DNA of 19,071 nt from CANJQH01 sp031368515. Lineage in GTDB: Bacteria > Chloroflexota > Anaerolineae > J036 > Brachytrichaceae. Below are positions 6,758-14,882 of this stretch, one piece after another. The translations under genes were made by a program, and so were the position numbers. The stretch spans positions 1 to 19,071 of the forward strand of contig JANMNW010000111.1 in NCBI GenBank assembly GCA_031368515.1. Reading direction: 5' to 3'. Below the pieces are notes generated by a model, which was not told the origin of the DNA, made no database searches, and was given only the letters and a program-made list of their open reading frames with translations. The number at the start of each line of letters is the position of its first letter. Position 1 is the first letter of the stretch.

Positions 6758-7075
6758 AAACATCACTCCTAGACAATTACAAAATCGACACAACCCAACG
6801 ACTCAAGCTGATTCGCAATCCTGGCATCACCTCACTCTTTGTGAATTTATTCACAATAAGATGCGCTTGTCAGATGAGAGCCGGATGGGACGATCGCATG
6901 AATTGACTTAATGCCAGGGAGGTCACCGGATAGTTGCATGCTCAACGGACCATTCGGGAATCACCGGCTGAAATCACCGGTGCAATAAGCTGGAGTATTA
7001 TGAAATCCAAGGTGGTGCCTCACCAGCAGCGCCCAACTCATTCATGCGCACCCTTTCACACTTCGGAGCCGGTCG
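6758..7075. other. Divergent regulatory region between rhodopsin and ABC exporter genes
   Basis: A 318-base stretch without a credible gene. It holds the rhodopsin ribosome binding site (CTCCT at 6766-6770 on the plus strand) and the CRP-type palindrome (6839-6856). It also holds three copies of TCACCGG (6923, 6961, 6974), the last two 13 bases apart. GGAG at 7065-7068 lies 7 bases before the ABC start. No firm -35/-10 pair was recognised for either gene, though TTGACT at 6903 is a candidate -35. Confidence 0.6.
6839..6856. promoter_or_regulatory. CRP/FNR-type operator palindrome
   Basis: TTGTGAAT-TT-ATTCACAA is an 18-base inverted repeat with perfect 8-bp arms. It contains TGTGA-N6-TCACA, the exact consensus of CRP-family cyclic-nucleotide-type sites. 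It lies 82 bases upstream of the rhodopsin start and about 220 bases upstream of the ABC exporter start. A regulator of the CRP/FNR family probably binds here; which one, and whether it activates or represses, is unknown. Confidence 0.7.
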
Positions 7076-8887
7076 ATGATCCGGCGCGAGTTTGCCGTTG
7101 CCGACGAGTATCCCTACGATCGCCGCTCACCGCTGCGCTGGCTTTCGGCGCACATCCTGCGTTATCCAGCGTTACTGATCACCTTTCTGCTCACCACCAT
7201 CGGCATGGCCGTCTCGCAGAGCATGTCGGCTGTTACCGTCGGCCAGGCATTTGACACGGTCATTCGCGGCGCTGGATTGCCCGCACTCACCACGGCGGCG
7301 CTGCTGGTGGTGGCCGCCTATGTCGGCTATGGCTTGTTCGACATCGTCAACAGCATGGCGATTCGGGTGCTGGCGCAGCGCGTCGAACGCGACACGCGCG
7401 ACGAGCTGTATCTGAGTTTGCTCAGCAAAAGCCAGACCTTTCACGGCCGCCAGCGCGTGGGCGATCTGATGGCGCGCGTTACCAACGATGTGCAACAGAT
7501 CAACCAGTTTGTCAGCCCGGCGCTGGGCATGACCACCGAATCGGTTCTCTCGCTGGTGATCCCGCTCATCACCATCGCCACTCTCGACCTGAACTTGCTG
7601 CTGGTGCCGCTCGTGTTTTTGCTGTGCCTGACTCTGGCGCTGCGGCAGCACAACAACAACCTGCGGCCTGTGGCGGGTCAGTTGCGCGCAAATTTTGGCG
7701 CTCTCAATGCCGGGCTGGCCGAGACCATCACAGGCATCGAGGTAGTGAAGGGCTTTGCGCAGGAGGCGGCGGAAGAAGCGCGCTTTCGCGCCAATGCCAG
7801 AGCCTATCGCGATTCATTTGTGCGCGAAGGCGACGTCACCGCGCGCTATCTGCCGCTCCTGCTGTATGGCATCGCGGTGGGTCTGGCGTTTGGCCATGCG
7901 CTGTTCCTGTTTCAGCGCGGCGTGATCTCGGTCGGGCAGGTGATCACCTACATGGCGCTGGTCGGCACACTGCGCTCGCCAATCCGCTTTCTATTGATGA
8001 CGTCGTCGATCGTGCAGCAGAGCATGGCCAGCGCCCGGCGCATTCTGGAAATGATTCTGACCGAAACCGAACTGGACCAAAACAGCGCCGGCATCGCCAA
8101 ACCGATGAGCGGCGACATTGTCTTTGAAGCGGTGGGCTTCAGCTATGGCGCGGTTGCGCAAAAAGACGACGCCAACGCGCCGCCGGTGTTGAGCGATATT
8201 TCGTTCCACGCCAAACCCGGGCAAACCATCGCCATCGTCGGGCAAACCGGCGCGGGCAAGAGCACGCTGACCAAGCTGCTCAACCGCACGTTCGACGTCA
8301 GCACCGGGCGCGTGCGCATCGACGGCATCGACGTCAAAGACTGGAGCCTGGACGGGCTGCGCGCGCAGATGGCCACGATCGAGCAGGACATCTTTCTGTT
8401 CTCACGCACGATCGCCGAAAACATCGCCTTTGGCGCGCGCGAGCCGGTGACGCAGGCGCAAATCGAAAACGCGGCGCGCGAAGCGCAGGCGCATGAGTTC
8501 ATCAGCGCATTTCCCAAGGGCTACGAAACCGTCATCGGCGAACGCGGCGTGATGCTGTCGGGCGGCCAGCGCCAGCGCATTGCCATCGCGCGCGCATTTC
8601 TGAGTGATCCGCGCATTCTTGTGCTGGATGATTCGACCAGCGCCATTGACAGCAACACCGAAGATCAGATTCAACGCGCGATGCGCCGCATTCTGAAAGG
8701 CCGCACCACGTTGCTCATCACGCATCGGCTCTCGCAAATCCGCACCGCCGACCACATCCTGTTGATGAAAAACGGCCGGCTGATCGCGCAGGGTGCGCAC
8801 AACGATTTGATGGCGCATAGCGCAGCCTACAGGCAGATCTTCGCGCTGGACGATTTGCTTCAGCGCGCAAAGAAGGAAGTGATATGA
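7076..8887 (+). CDS. ABC exporter half-transporter A (degenerate catalytic site)
   Basis: A 603-residue type IV ABC exporter subunit. A six-helix membrane domain (about 20-325) is followed by a nucleotide-binding domain. Motifs: Walker A GQTGAGKS (389-396), signature LSGGQ (494-498), Walker B ILVLDD with D518 followed by D519, and the switch histidine H550 (ITHRL). The residue after Walker B is Asp, not the catalytic Glu, so its own site is impaired. Its signature is normal and completes the good site of the partner. This matches heterodimeric exporters such as BmrCD and TM287/288. It exports lipids, drugs or peptides; the substrate is not readable. Start ATG 7076 has GGAG 7 bases upstream. 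The stop overlaps the partner's start as ATGA. Confidence 0.9.
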   Translation: MIRREFAVADEYPYDRRSPLRWLSAHILRYPALLITFLLTTIGMAVSQSMSAVTVGQAFDTVIRGAGLPALTTAALLVVAAYVGYGLFDIVNSMAIRVLAQRVERDTRDELYLSLLSKSQTFHGRQRVGDLMARVTNDVQQINQFVSPALGMTTESVLSLVIPLITIATLDLNLLLVPLVFLLCLTLALRQHNNNLRPVAGQLRANFGALNAGLAETITGIEVVKGFAQEAAEEARFRANARAYRDSFVREGDVTARYLPLLLYGIAVGLAFGHALFLFQRGVISVGQVITYMALVGTLRSPIRFLLMTSSIVQQSMASARRILEMILTETELDQNSAGIAKPMSGDIVFEAVGFSYGAVAQKDDANAPPVLSDISFHAKPGQTIAIVGQTGAGKSTLTKLLNRTFDVSTGRVRIDGIDVKDWSLDGLRAQMATIEQDIFLFSRTIAENIAFGAREPVTQAQIENAAREAQAHEFISAFPKGYETVIGERGVMLSGGQRQRIAIARAFLSDPRILVLDDSTSAIDSNTEDQIQRAMRRILKGRTTLLITHRLSQIRTADHILLMKNGRLIAQGAHNDLMAHSAAYRQIFALDDLLQRAKKEVI

Positions 8888-10707
8888 GCATCATGGGCGG
8901 CTTGTCCGCTGAAGAGTATGACCGCAGCTACAGCGATTGGCAGCTTGTGCGGCGCATCGCGGCTTACTTCCGGCCGCATCTGGGCAAAGTGGCGCTGGTG
9001 GCGTTCATGGTCACGCTCACGTCGTTTGTGGCGACCATCACGCCGATCATTGTGTCGCGCGGCATCGACGCGCTGGGCGGCAGCCCGCAGCTGCAACTGC
9101 TGCTGGCCATGGCCGCCGCGGTCACGCTGCTGGGTGCGCTGGGCTGGGTGTTCAAGTTTGTTCAGCAGCGCTTCTCCGCGCGCGCGGTCGGCAGCGTGGT
9201 GCTGGCGCTGCGCGAGGACGCCTTTCGCGCGGTCATGCGCCGCGATTTGTCGTTTTACGATCAGTACGCGTCCGGCCGCATCGTCAGCCGCGTGACGTCG
9301 GACACGCAGGATTTCGCCACGGTAGTGACGCTGACCATCGATCTGCTCAGCCAGTTGGTGCTGGTGGTTGTGATCAGCATCGTCATGTTCATTCAAAACA
9401 CGCAACTGGCGCTGATCACGCTGGCGTTGGGTCCGGTGGTTGTGTTCATTGCACTGCTTTTCCGGCGCCTGGCCCGGCGCGCCATGCAACAGTCGCAGCG
9501 CGCGCAAGCGACGGTCAACGCCACGATTCAAGAGACGATCAGCGGCATTGCGGTGGCGAAAAATTTCCGGCAGGAAGCGGCCATCTACGACGACTTCAAA
9601 GCCACCAATGAGCTGGCCTATAAAGTGCAAATCAACCGGGTCGCGGTGTTTGGCAGCATTTTCCCGTTGTTGAACACGGTATCCGGCATCGGCGTGGCAG
9701 TCATCGTCTATGCCGGCGGCTTGCTGGCGATCAGCCAAAGCATCTCAGTGGGCGCCTGGTATCTGTTTGTGCAAAGTCTGACGATTTTCTTTTATCCGAT
9801 CACCAGCATCGCTTCGTTTTGGAGCCAGTTTCAGCAAGGCCTGGCCGCCAGCGAACGGGTGTTTGCGTTGATCGATGCAGAGCCGCAAGTGGTGCAGACG
9901 GCGAACGAGCCGGTGGGGCGGCTGCGTGGCGAGCTGCGCTTTGAGAACGTCACGTTCAATTACAGCACCGGCCGCAGCGCGGTGTTGCAGGACTTTTCGC
10001 TAAACATTTCGGCCGGCGAAACGCTGGCCATCGTCGGACATACTGGCGCGGGCAAATCCAGCCTGGTCAAGCTGATGATGCGCTTTTACGAATTTCAAAG
10101 CGGCCGCCTGCTGGTGGATGGGCGAGACATCCGCGCGCTGGATTTGACCGTCTATCGCCGCCAGCTTGGGCTGGTGCCGCAAGCGCCTTTTCTGTTCTCC
10201 GGAAGCGTGGCCGACAACATTCGCTATGGCCGACCGGAGGCGAGCGATGACGACGTTGCGGCAGCGGCGCGGCAGCTCGGCGATGGCAGCTGGCTGGATG
10301 ATTTGCCCAACGGCATTCAAACCGATGTGGGCGAGCGCGGCGCGCGCTTGTCATTGGGACAGCGGCAGTTGGTCGCGCTGGCGCGCGTGCTGCTGCAAAA
10401 CCCGGCTATTCTGCTGCTCGATGAAGCCACGGCCAGCATTGACCCGTTCACCGAAGCGCAGGTGCAAGTCGCACTGGCCACCGTCTTGCGCGGGCGCACC
10501 AGCGTGGTGATCGCCCATCGCCTCTCAACCGTGCGCGCGGCCGATCGCATCATTGTGCTGCGCGATGGCCAGATCATCGAAGAGGGCAATCACGACGGAT
10601 TGCTCGCGCGCGGCGGTCATTACGCCGAGCTTTACACGACTTACTTTCGTCATCAATCGACCGAGTATCAGCCATGGCAAGAGTTAGATGCGGCGCAGGT
10701 TCAGTAA
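8884..10707 (+). CDS. ABC exporter half-transporter B (catalytic subunit)
   Basis: The 607-residue partner of the preceding gene, translationally coupled to it by a 4-base ATGA overlap. A six-helix membrane domain (about 25-330) precedes the nucleotide-binding domain: Walker A GHTGAGKS (385-392), signature LSLGQ (489-493), Walker B ILLLDE with D513 and E514, switch H545 (IAHRL). Walker B has the catalytic Glu. The signature's second Gly is Leu, so it would pair with the degenerate site of the first subunit. The asymmetry in the two subunits is exactly complementary: one consensus site and one degenerate site, as in known heterodimeric exporters. The N-terminus (MSIMGGLSAEEYDRSYSDWQ) is cytoplasmic. 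Confidence 0.9.
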   Translation: MSIMGGLSAEEYDRSYSDWQLVRRIAAYFRPHLGKVALVAFMVTLTSFVATITPIIVSRGIDALGGSPQLQLLLAMAAAVTLLGALGWVFKFVQQRFSARAVGSVVLALREDAFRAVMRRDLSFYDQYASGRIVSRVTSDTQDFATVVTLTIDLLSQLVLVVVISIVMFIQNTQLALITLALGPVVVFIALLFRRLARRAMQQSQRAQATVNATIQETISGIAVAKNFRQEAAIYDDFKATNELAYKVQINRVAVFGSIFPLLNTVSGIGVAVIVYAGGLLAISQSISVGAWYLFVQSLTIFFYPITSIASFWSQFQQGLAASERVFALIDAEPQVVQTANEPVGRLRGELRFENVTFNYSTGRSAVLQDFSLNISAGETLAIVGHTGAGKSSLVKLMMRFYEFQSGRLLVDGRDIRALDLTVYRRQLGLVPQAPFLFSGSVADNIRYGRPEASDDDVAAAARQLGDGSWLDDLPNGIQTDVGERGARLSLGQRQLVALARVLLQNPAILLLDEATASIDPFTEAQVQVALATVLRGRTSVVIAHRLSTVRAADRIIVLRDGQIIEEGNHDGLLARGGHYAELYTTYFRHQSTEYQPWQELDAAQVQ

Positions 10708-10762
10708 AGCCCTGCACTCAGGACGCGGGAATTGCTTGGAGCAAGGCATGGATTGAATCGGC

Positions 10763-11527
10763 CTAACGGGCTGGCGGCTGAATGATCTTGAACACGGCGC
10801 CGGCCGGATCGGCCAGCGCGGCCAGCCGGCCAAAGGGTGAATCGTCGATGCCGCCCATCTGCTTGCCGCCCAATTTTGTGACGAGCGCAGCCGTTTCATC
10901 CGCATTGGCCACCGCAAAGTAGCTGATCCAATGTGGCGGCATTTTGCCCCACGTCGGATCAATCTGCATGATGCCGCAAAGTTGTTCCTCTCCGTGGTTG
11001 AGGACGTAATATTCCATATCACCCGGCATAGGTTCGACGGTGGCGCCAAGCAACTTGGCGTAAAAGTCGCGTGCCTTTTTTGCATCGGGCGTGTAGAGCT
11101 CGCACCACGCCATGGATCCAGGTTCATCTGTGAGTTGTGCGCCTACATGCTGACCGCCTTGCCATAGGCTGAATACCGCGCCAGTAGGATCCTGGCAGGT
11201 GGCCATGCCGCCAAACTCACCCACGACCATGGCCGGGGAGATCACCGAAGCACCCAGCGCCACAGCACGCGCCGTGTCGGCGTAGACATCAGACGTGGCG
11301 AAATACAGATTCCACGCTGCAGTCGCGTTGGGCTGGCTTCCCACTACGCCGGCCGTGGTGTACTTGCCCAGACGTGCTGTGCTGTAGTTTCCAAATTCCG
11401 GGCCGCTGACGTCATAATCCCAGCCAAACACAGCTTGATAGAACTTTCGCGCGGCAGCCGCATCGGGCCACATCACATCGATCCACGTCGGTGTGCCTGC
11501 CGGTTTTGCTTGTAAATGCTTGGTCAT
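10763..11527 (-). CDS. Two-domain VOC (glyoxalase-like) protein
   Basis: A 254-residue protein with two tandem vicinal-oxygen-chelate modules. The first is about 12-125 (PTWIDVMWPDAAAARKFYQA ... QDPTGAVFSLWQ) and the second about 135-253 (SMAWCELYTPDAKKARDFYA ... ADPAGAVFKIIQ). This arrangement matches the CFP30B / 27-kDa-antigen group of glyoxalase-like proteins. These are often annotated as hydroxylases or glyoxalases without a proven reaction. The ATG at 11527 has AAGGAG closely upstream, and a candidate promoter lies about 70 bases upstream. It is the last gene of the leftward run and convergent with the ABC operon, 55 bases away. Confidence 0.85.
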   Translation of the reverse strand: MTKHLQAKPAGTPTWIDVMWPDAAAARKFYQAVFGWDYDVSGPEFGNYSTARLGKYTTAGVVGSQPNATAAWNLYFATSDVYADTARAVALGASVISPAMVVGEFGGMATCQDPTGAVFSLWQGGQHVGAQLTDEPGSMAWCELYTPDAKKARDFYAKLLGATVEPMPGDMEYYVLNHGEEQLCGIMQIDPTWGKMPPHWISYFAVANADETAALVTKLGGKQMGGIDDSPFGRLAALADPAGAVFKIIQPPAR

Positions 11528-11595
11528 GCTTTCTCCTTGGTCGCTCCGCCCGCCATGTGGCTGCCTGCCACAGATGATGAAACAAATGTTCTAAT

Positions 11596-11623
11596 ATCTT
11601 ATCCGGCGCACCTGCAATGTCAA
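11596..11623 (-). promoter_or_regulatory. Candidate sigma-70 promoter for the two-domain VOC gene
   Basis: Read leftward: TTGACA (11623-11618), 16-base spacer, TAAGAT (11601-11596). The -35 is a perfect consensus and the -10 matches 4 of 6. A start site near 11590 would leave a leader of about 60 bases, which ends in a good ribosome binding site. The surrounding AT-rich patch stands out from its GC-rich context. Confidence 0.5.
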
Positions 11624-11725
11624 GCGCCAGAGTGATCAACTTGCCCGCCCCCACCTAGCCGCCTCCGGAGCCGCAGCGCCGCAAAGGCGACAGGGGAAGC
11701 TATGTGGCGCTGAATGCAGTGTGTT

Positions 11726-12145
11726 CTAGTAGTTCGGCCAAACGCCCGGGCTCGCCACCTCAAGCAAGTGTCCATCCGGATCGCGAAAATAGAGGCTGAT
11801 GCCGCCGCGGTCCCAATGGATCTCGTCGTCAAGCGCGATGCCGTGTTTGGCCAGATGCGCGCGCCAGATTTCAATTTGCTCGGCGGCGACCGAAAACGCA
11901 AGATGCAGATGGCCGTCGCCATAATGCGCGCCGCGCGGCAAGCTGACTGAGCCTTGTTTGGTAAACAACAGCAACACCTGTCCGGGTCTTACCGCCAGCG
12001 ACACCAAGCGGTCGGCCGCAAAATTAGTGGCAAATCCAAAGATGCGCTGATAGAAAGCCAGCGACGCCTCAAGACTATCGACATACAACGCTGTCTCCAA
12101 AATGCCGTTCACCGGCGGCACGGCGGGTGCGGGTGTTGATTCCAT
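11726..12145 (-). CDS. Single-domain VOC protein (glyoxalase/dioxygenase superfamily)
   Basis: A 139-residue protein covering one full VOC unit of two beta-alpha-beta-beta-beta modules: VNGILETALYVDSLEASLAF at the start and YFRDPDGHLLEVASPGVW at the end. His in GHLHLAFSV and Glu in HLLEVAS match usual metal ligands of the superfamily. The reaction is unknown; glutathione or thiol transfer, lyase and dioxygenase activities all occur in such proteins. ATG at 12145 is preferred because the upstream extension to 12214 overlaps the GNAT gene and lacks VOC character. It starts 7 bases after the GNAT stop, so the two are likely cotranscribed. Confidence 0.85.
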   Translation of the reverse strand: MESTPAPAVPPVNGILETALYVDSLEASLAFYQRIFGFATNFAADRLVSLAVRPGQVLLLFTKQGSVSLPRGAHYGDGHLHLAFSVAAEQIEIWRAHLAKHGIALDDEIHWDRGGISLYFRDPDGHLLEVASPGVWPNY

Positions 12146-12152
12146 TGGGAGA

Positions 12153-12698
12153 TTATGCCGGACCGTCAGCCAGGAGGTTTCGGTAATACACCGTCGTCCC
12201 GCAGGGCACGCCATCCGGCATCAGGGCATAGCCCGGTATTTCGCCGACACAGACCCAGCCCAGCCGCTCATACAAACGGGCGGCCGTGCTGTCGGTGACG
12301 GTGTCGAGCACCAACAGCGTTTTGCCGCACTCGCGCGCCGTTGCTTCAGCCGCCTGCATCAACGCAGCGCCCAGGCCGCGGCGCCGCGCGCGGCGGTGCA
12401 CCAGCATCTTGGCCACATCGCCACGATGCGGTTGGTTCTCCGGCTGCTCAAGCACGACCTGCACCGTGCCGCAGATGCCCTCGCCGTCTTCGGCGATCAA
12501 TAATGCGCGTTCGCCTGCATCCACACTGCGCGCCACACGCCGCCAAAATGTCCCGGCGCGCTCGCGCGTCAATGGGTGCATAAAGCTCACCGATGCGCCG
12601 CCGTCGACGCAATCGATCAACACATCGATCAAAGCGCTGAGCTGCGTTTCATCAACGGTGTGTAAGCGGCGCAAGTTCCAGGAAGGTGTGTACGTCAT
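12153..12698 (-). CDS. GNAT family N-acetyltransferase
   Basis: A 181-residue GCN5-type acetyltransferase. Acetyl-CoA motif A is VHRRARRRGLGAALMQAAEA, with R/Q-x-x-G-x-G/A present as RRRGLGA. The later STAARLYERLGWVCVGEIPGYA is the usual motif B. It transfers an acetyl group to an amine of a small molecule or antibiotic; the target is unknown. The ATG at 12698 overlaps the TGA of the XRE-cupin gene as ATGA, fixing the start and pointing to translational coupling. An XRE-cupin regulator paired with a GNAT enzyme is a recurrent arrangement, so the regulator probably controls it. Confidence 0.9.
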   Translation of the reverse strand: MTYTPSWNLRRLHTVDETQLSALIDVLIDCVDGGASVSFMHPLTRERAGTFWRRVARSVDAGERALLIAEDGEGICGTVQVVLEQPENQPHRGDVAKMLVHRRARRRGLGAALMQAAEATARECGKTLLVLDTVTDSTAARLYERLGWVCVGEIPGYALMPDGVPCGTTVYYRNLLADGPA

Positions 12699-13309
12699 CG
12701 TGAAGCCTTTTCGGCGGCGATCACCACCGCATAGCGCGCGGGTTTTCGCGTGGGATTGTGAAACATCGTGGGGCGATCCAGCAGCATCGCCAGGCAATCG
12801 CCTTTCTGCAATCGATGGCGTTCGTCGCCCAAAGTAATGTCAATCTCGCCTTGCAGCATCCACACTTGTTGATACACGCGCGGCGTCCGCGCGGCGGTGT
12901 CGAATGCCACCCGCCCGCCGGCCGGAAACGTCACTTCAACGATTTGCATGGGCTGCGGCGCGCCGGGCGGCGACACATTTCGCCGCACATAGCCGGAAGC
13001 TGGGTCACGCCACTGCGGCTGGTCGGCGCGCCGCGCGAGCGGGCCGATCTGCGTCTCGGCACTGGCTGGCGCGTCAAATAGCGAGGCAAGCGTCACACCC
13101 AGCCCAGCCGCGACTTTTTCCAGCACAGCTGCGGTGGGGCTGCTCTCGCCGCGTTCGATAAGCGAGAGCATGGAGCGGCTGGCGCCGCTTGCGGCGGCTA
13201 AACCGGCCAGCGTAAGGCCGCGCGCGGCGCGCAGTTCGCGCACACGAGCCGCAATGCGCTGATTCAGGTCCGACGCTTTGTCCAGCATGATGGATTCAGT
13301 ATCCACCAT
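12695..13309 (-). CDS. XRE-family transcriptional regulator with C-terminal cupin
   Basis: An N-terminal helix-turn-helix (about residues 15-75 from the ATG at 13309) has the typical core RELRAARGLTLAGLAAASGA, then SRSMLSLIERGESSPTAAVL. It is followed by a cupin sensor domain (about 110-200) with VEVTFPAGGRVAF, QVWMLQGEIDITLGDERHRL and GDCLAMLLDRPTMFHNP. Such proteins bind DNA as dimers and sense a small ligand with the cupin. Start: ATG 13309 or the in-frame ATG 13288; neither has a clear ribosome binding site, and both lie within the 45-nt inverted repeat. It overlaps the GNAT gene by 4 bases and lies downstream of the P450 gene. Confidence 0.9.
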   Translation of the reverse strand: MVDTESIMLDKASDLNQRIAARVRELRAARGLTLAGLAAASGASRSMLSLIERGESSPTAAVLEKVAAGLGVTLASLFDAPASAETQIGPLARRADQPQWRDPASGYVRRNVSPPGAPQPMQIVEVTFPAGGRVAFDTAARTPRVYQQVWMLQGEIDITLGDERHRLQKGDCLAMLLDRPTMFHNPTRKPARYAVVIAAEKASR

Positions 13310-13320
13310 GCCGGACAAAG
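13276..13320. promoter_or_regulatory. 45-nt inverted repeat at the start of the XRE-cupin gene (probable operator)
   Basis: Two 20-base arms with 18 matching positions flank a 5-base spacer (TCAGT). The left arm runs CTTTGTCCAGCATGATGGAT and the right arm is its near reverse complement. The repeat covers both candidate start codons of the regulator (13309 and 13288). An inverted repeat of this size over the start of a DNA-binding regulator is the classic position for autorepression. No other promoter element was identified in the short gap to the P450 stop. Confidence 0.7.
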
Positions 13321-13377
13321 GGTCAAGACCTCAACAACGCCGCCTGCCATTGCAGGAATCGGGTTCCTGGCCCGGCA

Positions 13378-14613
13378 TCAGTCCACTTCAATCACAAAAT
13401 TGTGCAGTTCGGGACCGGAGGCGGTTTCGCTCCAGCCGATCTCAGGCAAATGAACGATGCGCAAGCCCGGCAACGGCAGCAAGTGCATCAGCAGCACATC
13501 AGTCTCCTGCAACGCCACATAGCTGCCCGGACAACGATGATGCCCGTCGCCAAATGTGATCACTGAGGGCATCACCACCGGCGCATGCATCTCGCGCATC
13601 GGACAAATCTCGTGCGGGTGCTCACCCACCAGCGCCATATCGGCATTGGCCGCTTGCACGTTGACCACGATCTGACTTCCCGCTGGGATCGTCACGTCGC
13701 CCCGGGCCGTAGTCAGCGTGATGGCTTGCTCGCTGCGGCGCTTGAGCTGAACCACGATCGGCTCCAACCGCAAAATTTCGTGCAGAATTGCGGTGCGTTC
13801 TTCTTCGCCGGCCACTTGATAGCGCGCGGCCAAGGCAGGCTGCTCAATCAAATGCCACAGCGCCAGCGCCATGAACTCGCGCGTCGTCACCATGCCCGCC
13901 GCGCCGTAGGTGACGCATTCGGTAAAAATCTCCCAGTCTGTGTAGCCTTGGTCCAGCAGATAAGAGATCAAATCATCGGCGCGTTGCTTGCGGCGCTTCT
14001 CGATGCTGGGTTTGACATCCAGAAAAAAGAAGGCGAGCACTGAAGTGCGATTGCGCGCTTTGCGAATCAGCGCCATCAAGCGCGATTCGCGCGCCACCGA
14101 TTCGTTGCCCAAAAAGACATCGAGGCGTTTTGCGATGCCGGGCAGCCGGCTGTCGGTCAGCCCCACCACCTGGCTCACCACACGCATGGCCATGCTCAGG
14201 TTGAGCGCGCGCACATCGGCGCGCTTGTCGCGTTTCAGTTGCGCCACCAGTTCGCTCGCAAGCGATTCCATCATCGGCCGGTATGTCTCAACCGCTCTGG
14301 GCGTAAAGAAGCGCGCGGTCTGTTTGCGCTGCTCAAGGTGTTCCGGACCTTCCAGATACAAAATCGGGCGGCGCATGCCATCCGGCATCCGCTCTTGGAA
14401 TTCGGCTTTGAATCCCGCCTGGCGCGTGGCGCGTCCACGCAGCAGCTGCTTCGCGGCGTCAAAGTCGCGCACATGCCAAACGCCATCGGCATCTCGCCAG
14501 ACTCCGCCATCGCCCTCCGGCCCTACCCTGCGCGTTTTGAACTGGGCGTGGTCAACCGGGCAAGCGCGGGCAGGTGCGTCGACCGACGGCGGCGATGGTG
14601 TGAGCTGAGTCAT
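13378..14613 (-). CDS. Cytochrome P450
   Basis: A 411-residue bacterial cytochrome P450, a soluble haem monooxygenase inserting one oxygen atom into an organic substrate. The haem-binding loop is TFGDGHHRCPG, with thiolate C361. The K-helix motif is EILR (E-x-x-R). The I-helix carries AAGMVTTREF with the oxygen-activating threonines. Length is normal. No membrane segment is seen, as for most bacterial P450s. ATG at 14613 is chosen because the extension to 14685 starts with TTG and is not P450-like; a ribosome binding site is not evident. No ferredoxin or reductase is adjacent, so electrons must come from elsewhere. It is first in the leftward P450 / XRE-cupin / GNAT / VOC run. The substrate is unknown. 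Confidence 0.92.
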   Translation of the reverse strand: MTQLTPSPPSVDAPARACPVDHAQFKTRRVGPEGDGGVWRDADGVWHVRDFDAAKQLLRGRATRQAGFKAEFQERMPDGMRRPILYLEGPEHLEQRKQTARFFTPRAVETYRPMMESLASELVAQLKRDKRADVRALNLSMAMRVVSQVVGLTDSRLPGIAKRLDVFLGNESVARESRLMALIRKARNRTSVLAFFFLDVKPSIEKRRKQRADDLISYLLDQGYTDWEIFTECVTYGAAGMVTTREFMALALWHLIEQPALAARYQVAGEEERTAILHEILRLEPIVVQLKRRSEQAITLTTARGDVTIPAGSQIVVNVQAANADMALVGEHPHEICPMREMHAPVVMPSVITFGDGHHRCPGSYVALQETDVLLMHLLPLPGLRIVHLPEIGWSETASGPELHNFVIEVD

Positions 14614-14882
14614 ATGCAAAGGAAAATTGTATGCGGAAAGCTGTGACCAGGCTGAATGAGCGCGTGTCGAACCAAACGGTTTCAAACCCTCTCACACAGC
14701 TGTATTACCTGCAATTTGCGCGCGTGTCCGGGCAGCCGCGCGCGTGATCAACAGCGTGGGCGGACGGGTCACCACTGCGCTTTGGCTGATCGACGCTGCT
14801 GCCGGCGTCGTCCCCGCTGCAATCCTTCGCAAGCTGGAAGGCCATCCCGCGTAAACTCCGTCATCGGCAACAAAGTCGTTGA

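Noticed and set aside
6776..6781. TGTAAT as a -10 box for the rhodopsin gene
   Set aside because: The transcript would start within the ribosome binding site, leaving almost no leader, and there is no matching -35.
6934..7254. A 106-codon rightward frame overlapping the ABC subunit A start
   Set aside because: Out of frame with a clear ABC exporter gene, with no protein-like pattern in the upstream part.
8860..9738. A 292-codon leftward frame opposite ABC subunit B
   Set aside because: Rich in His, Arg, Gln and Asp with no domain pattern; it lies across a well-defined transporter gene.
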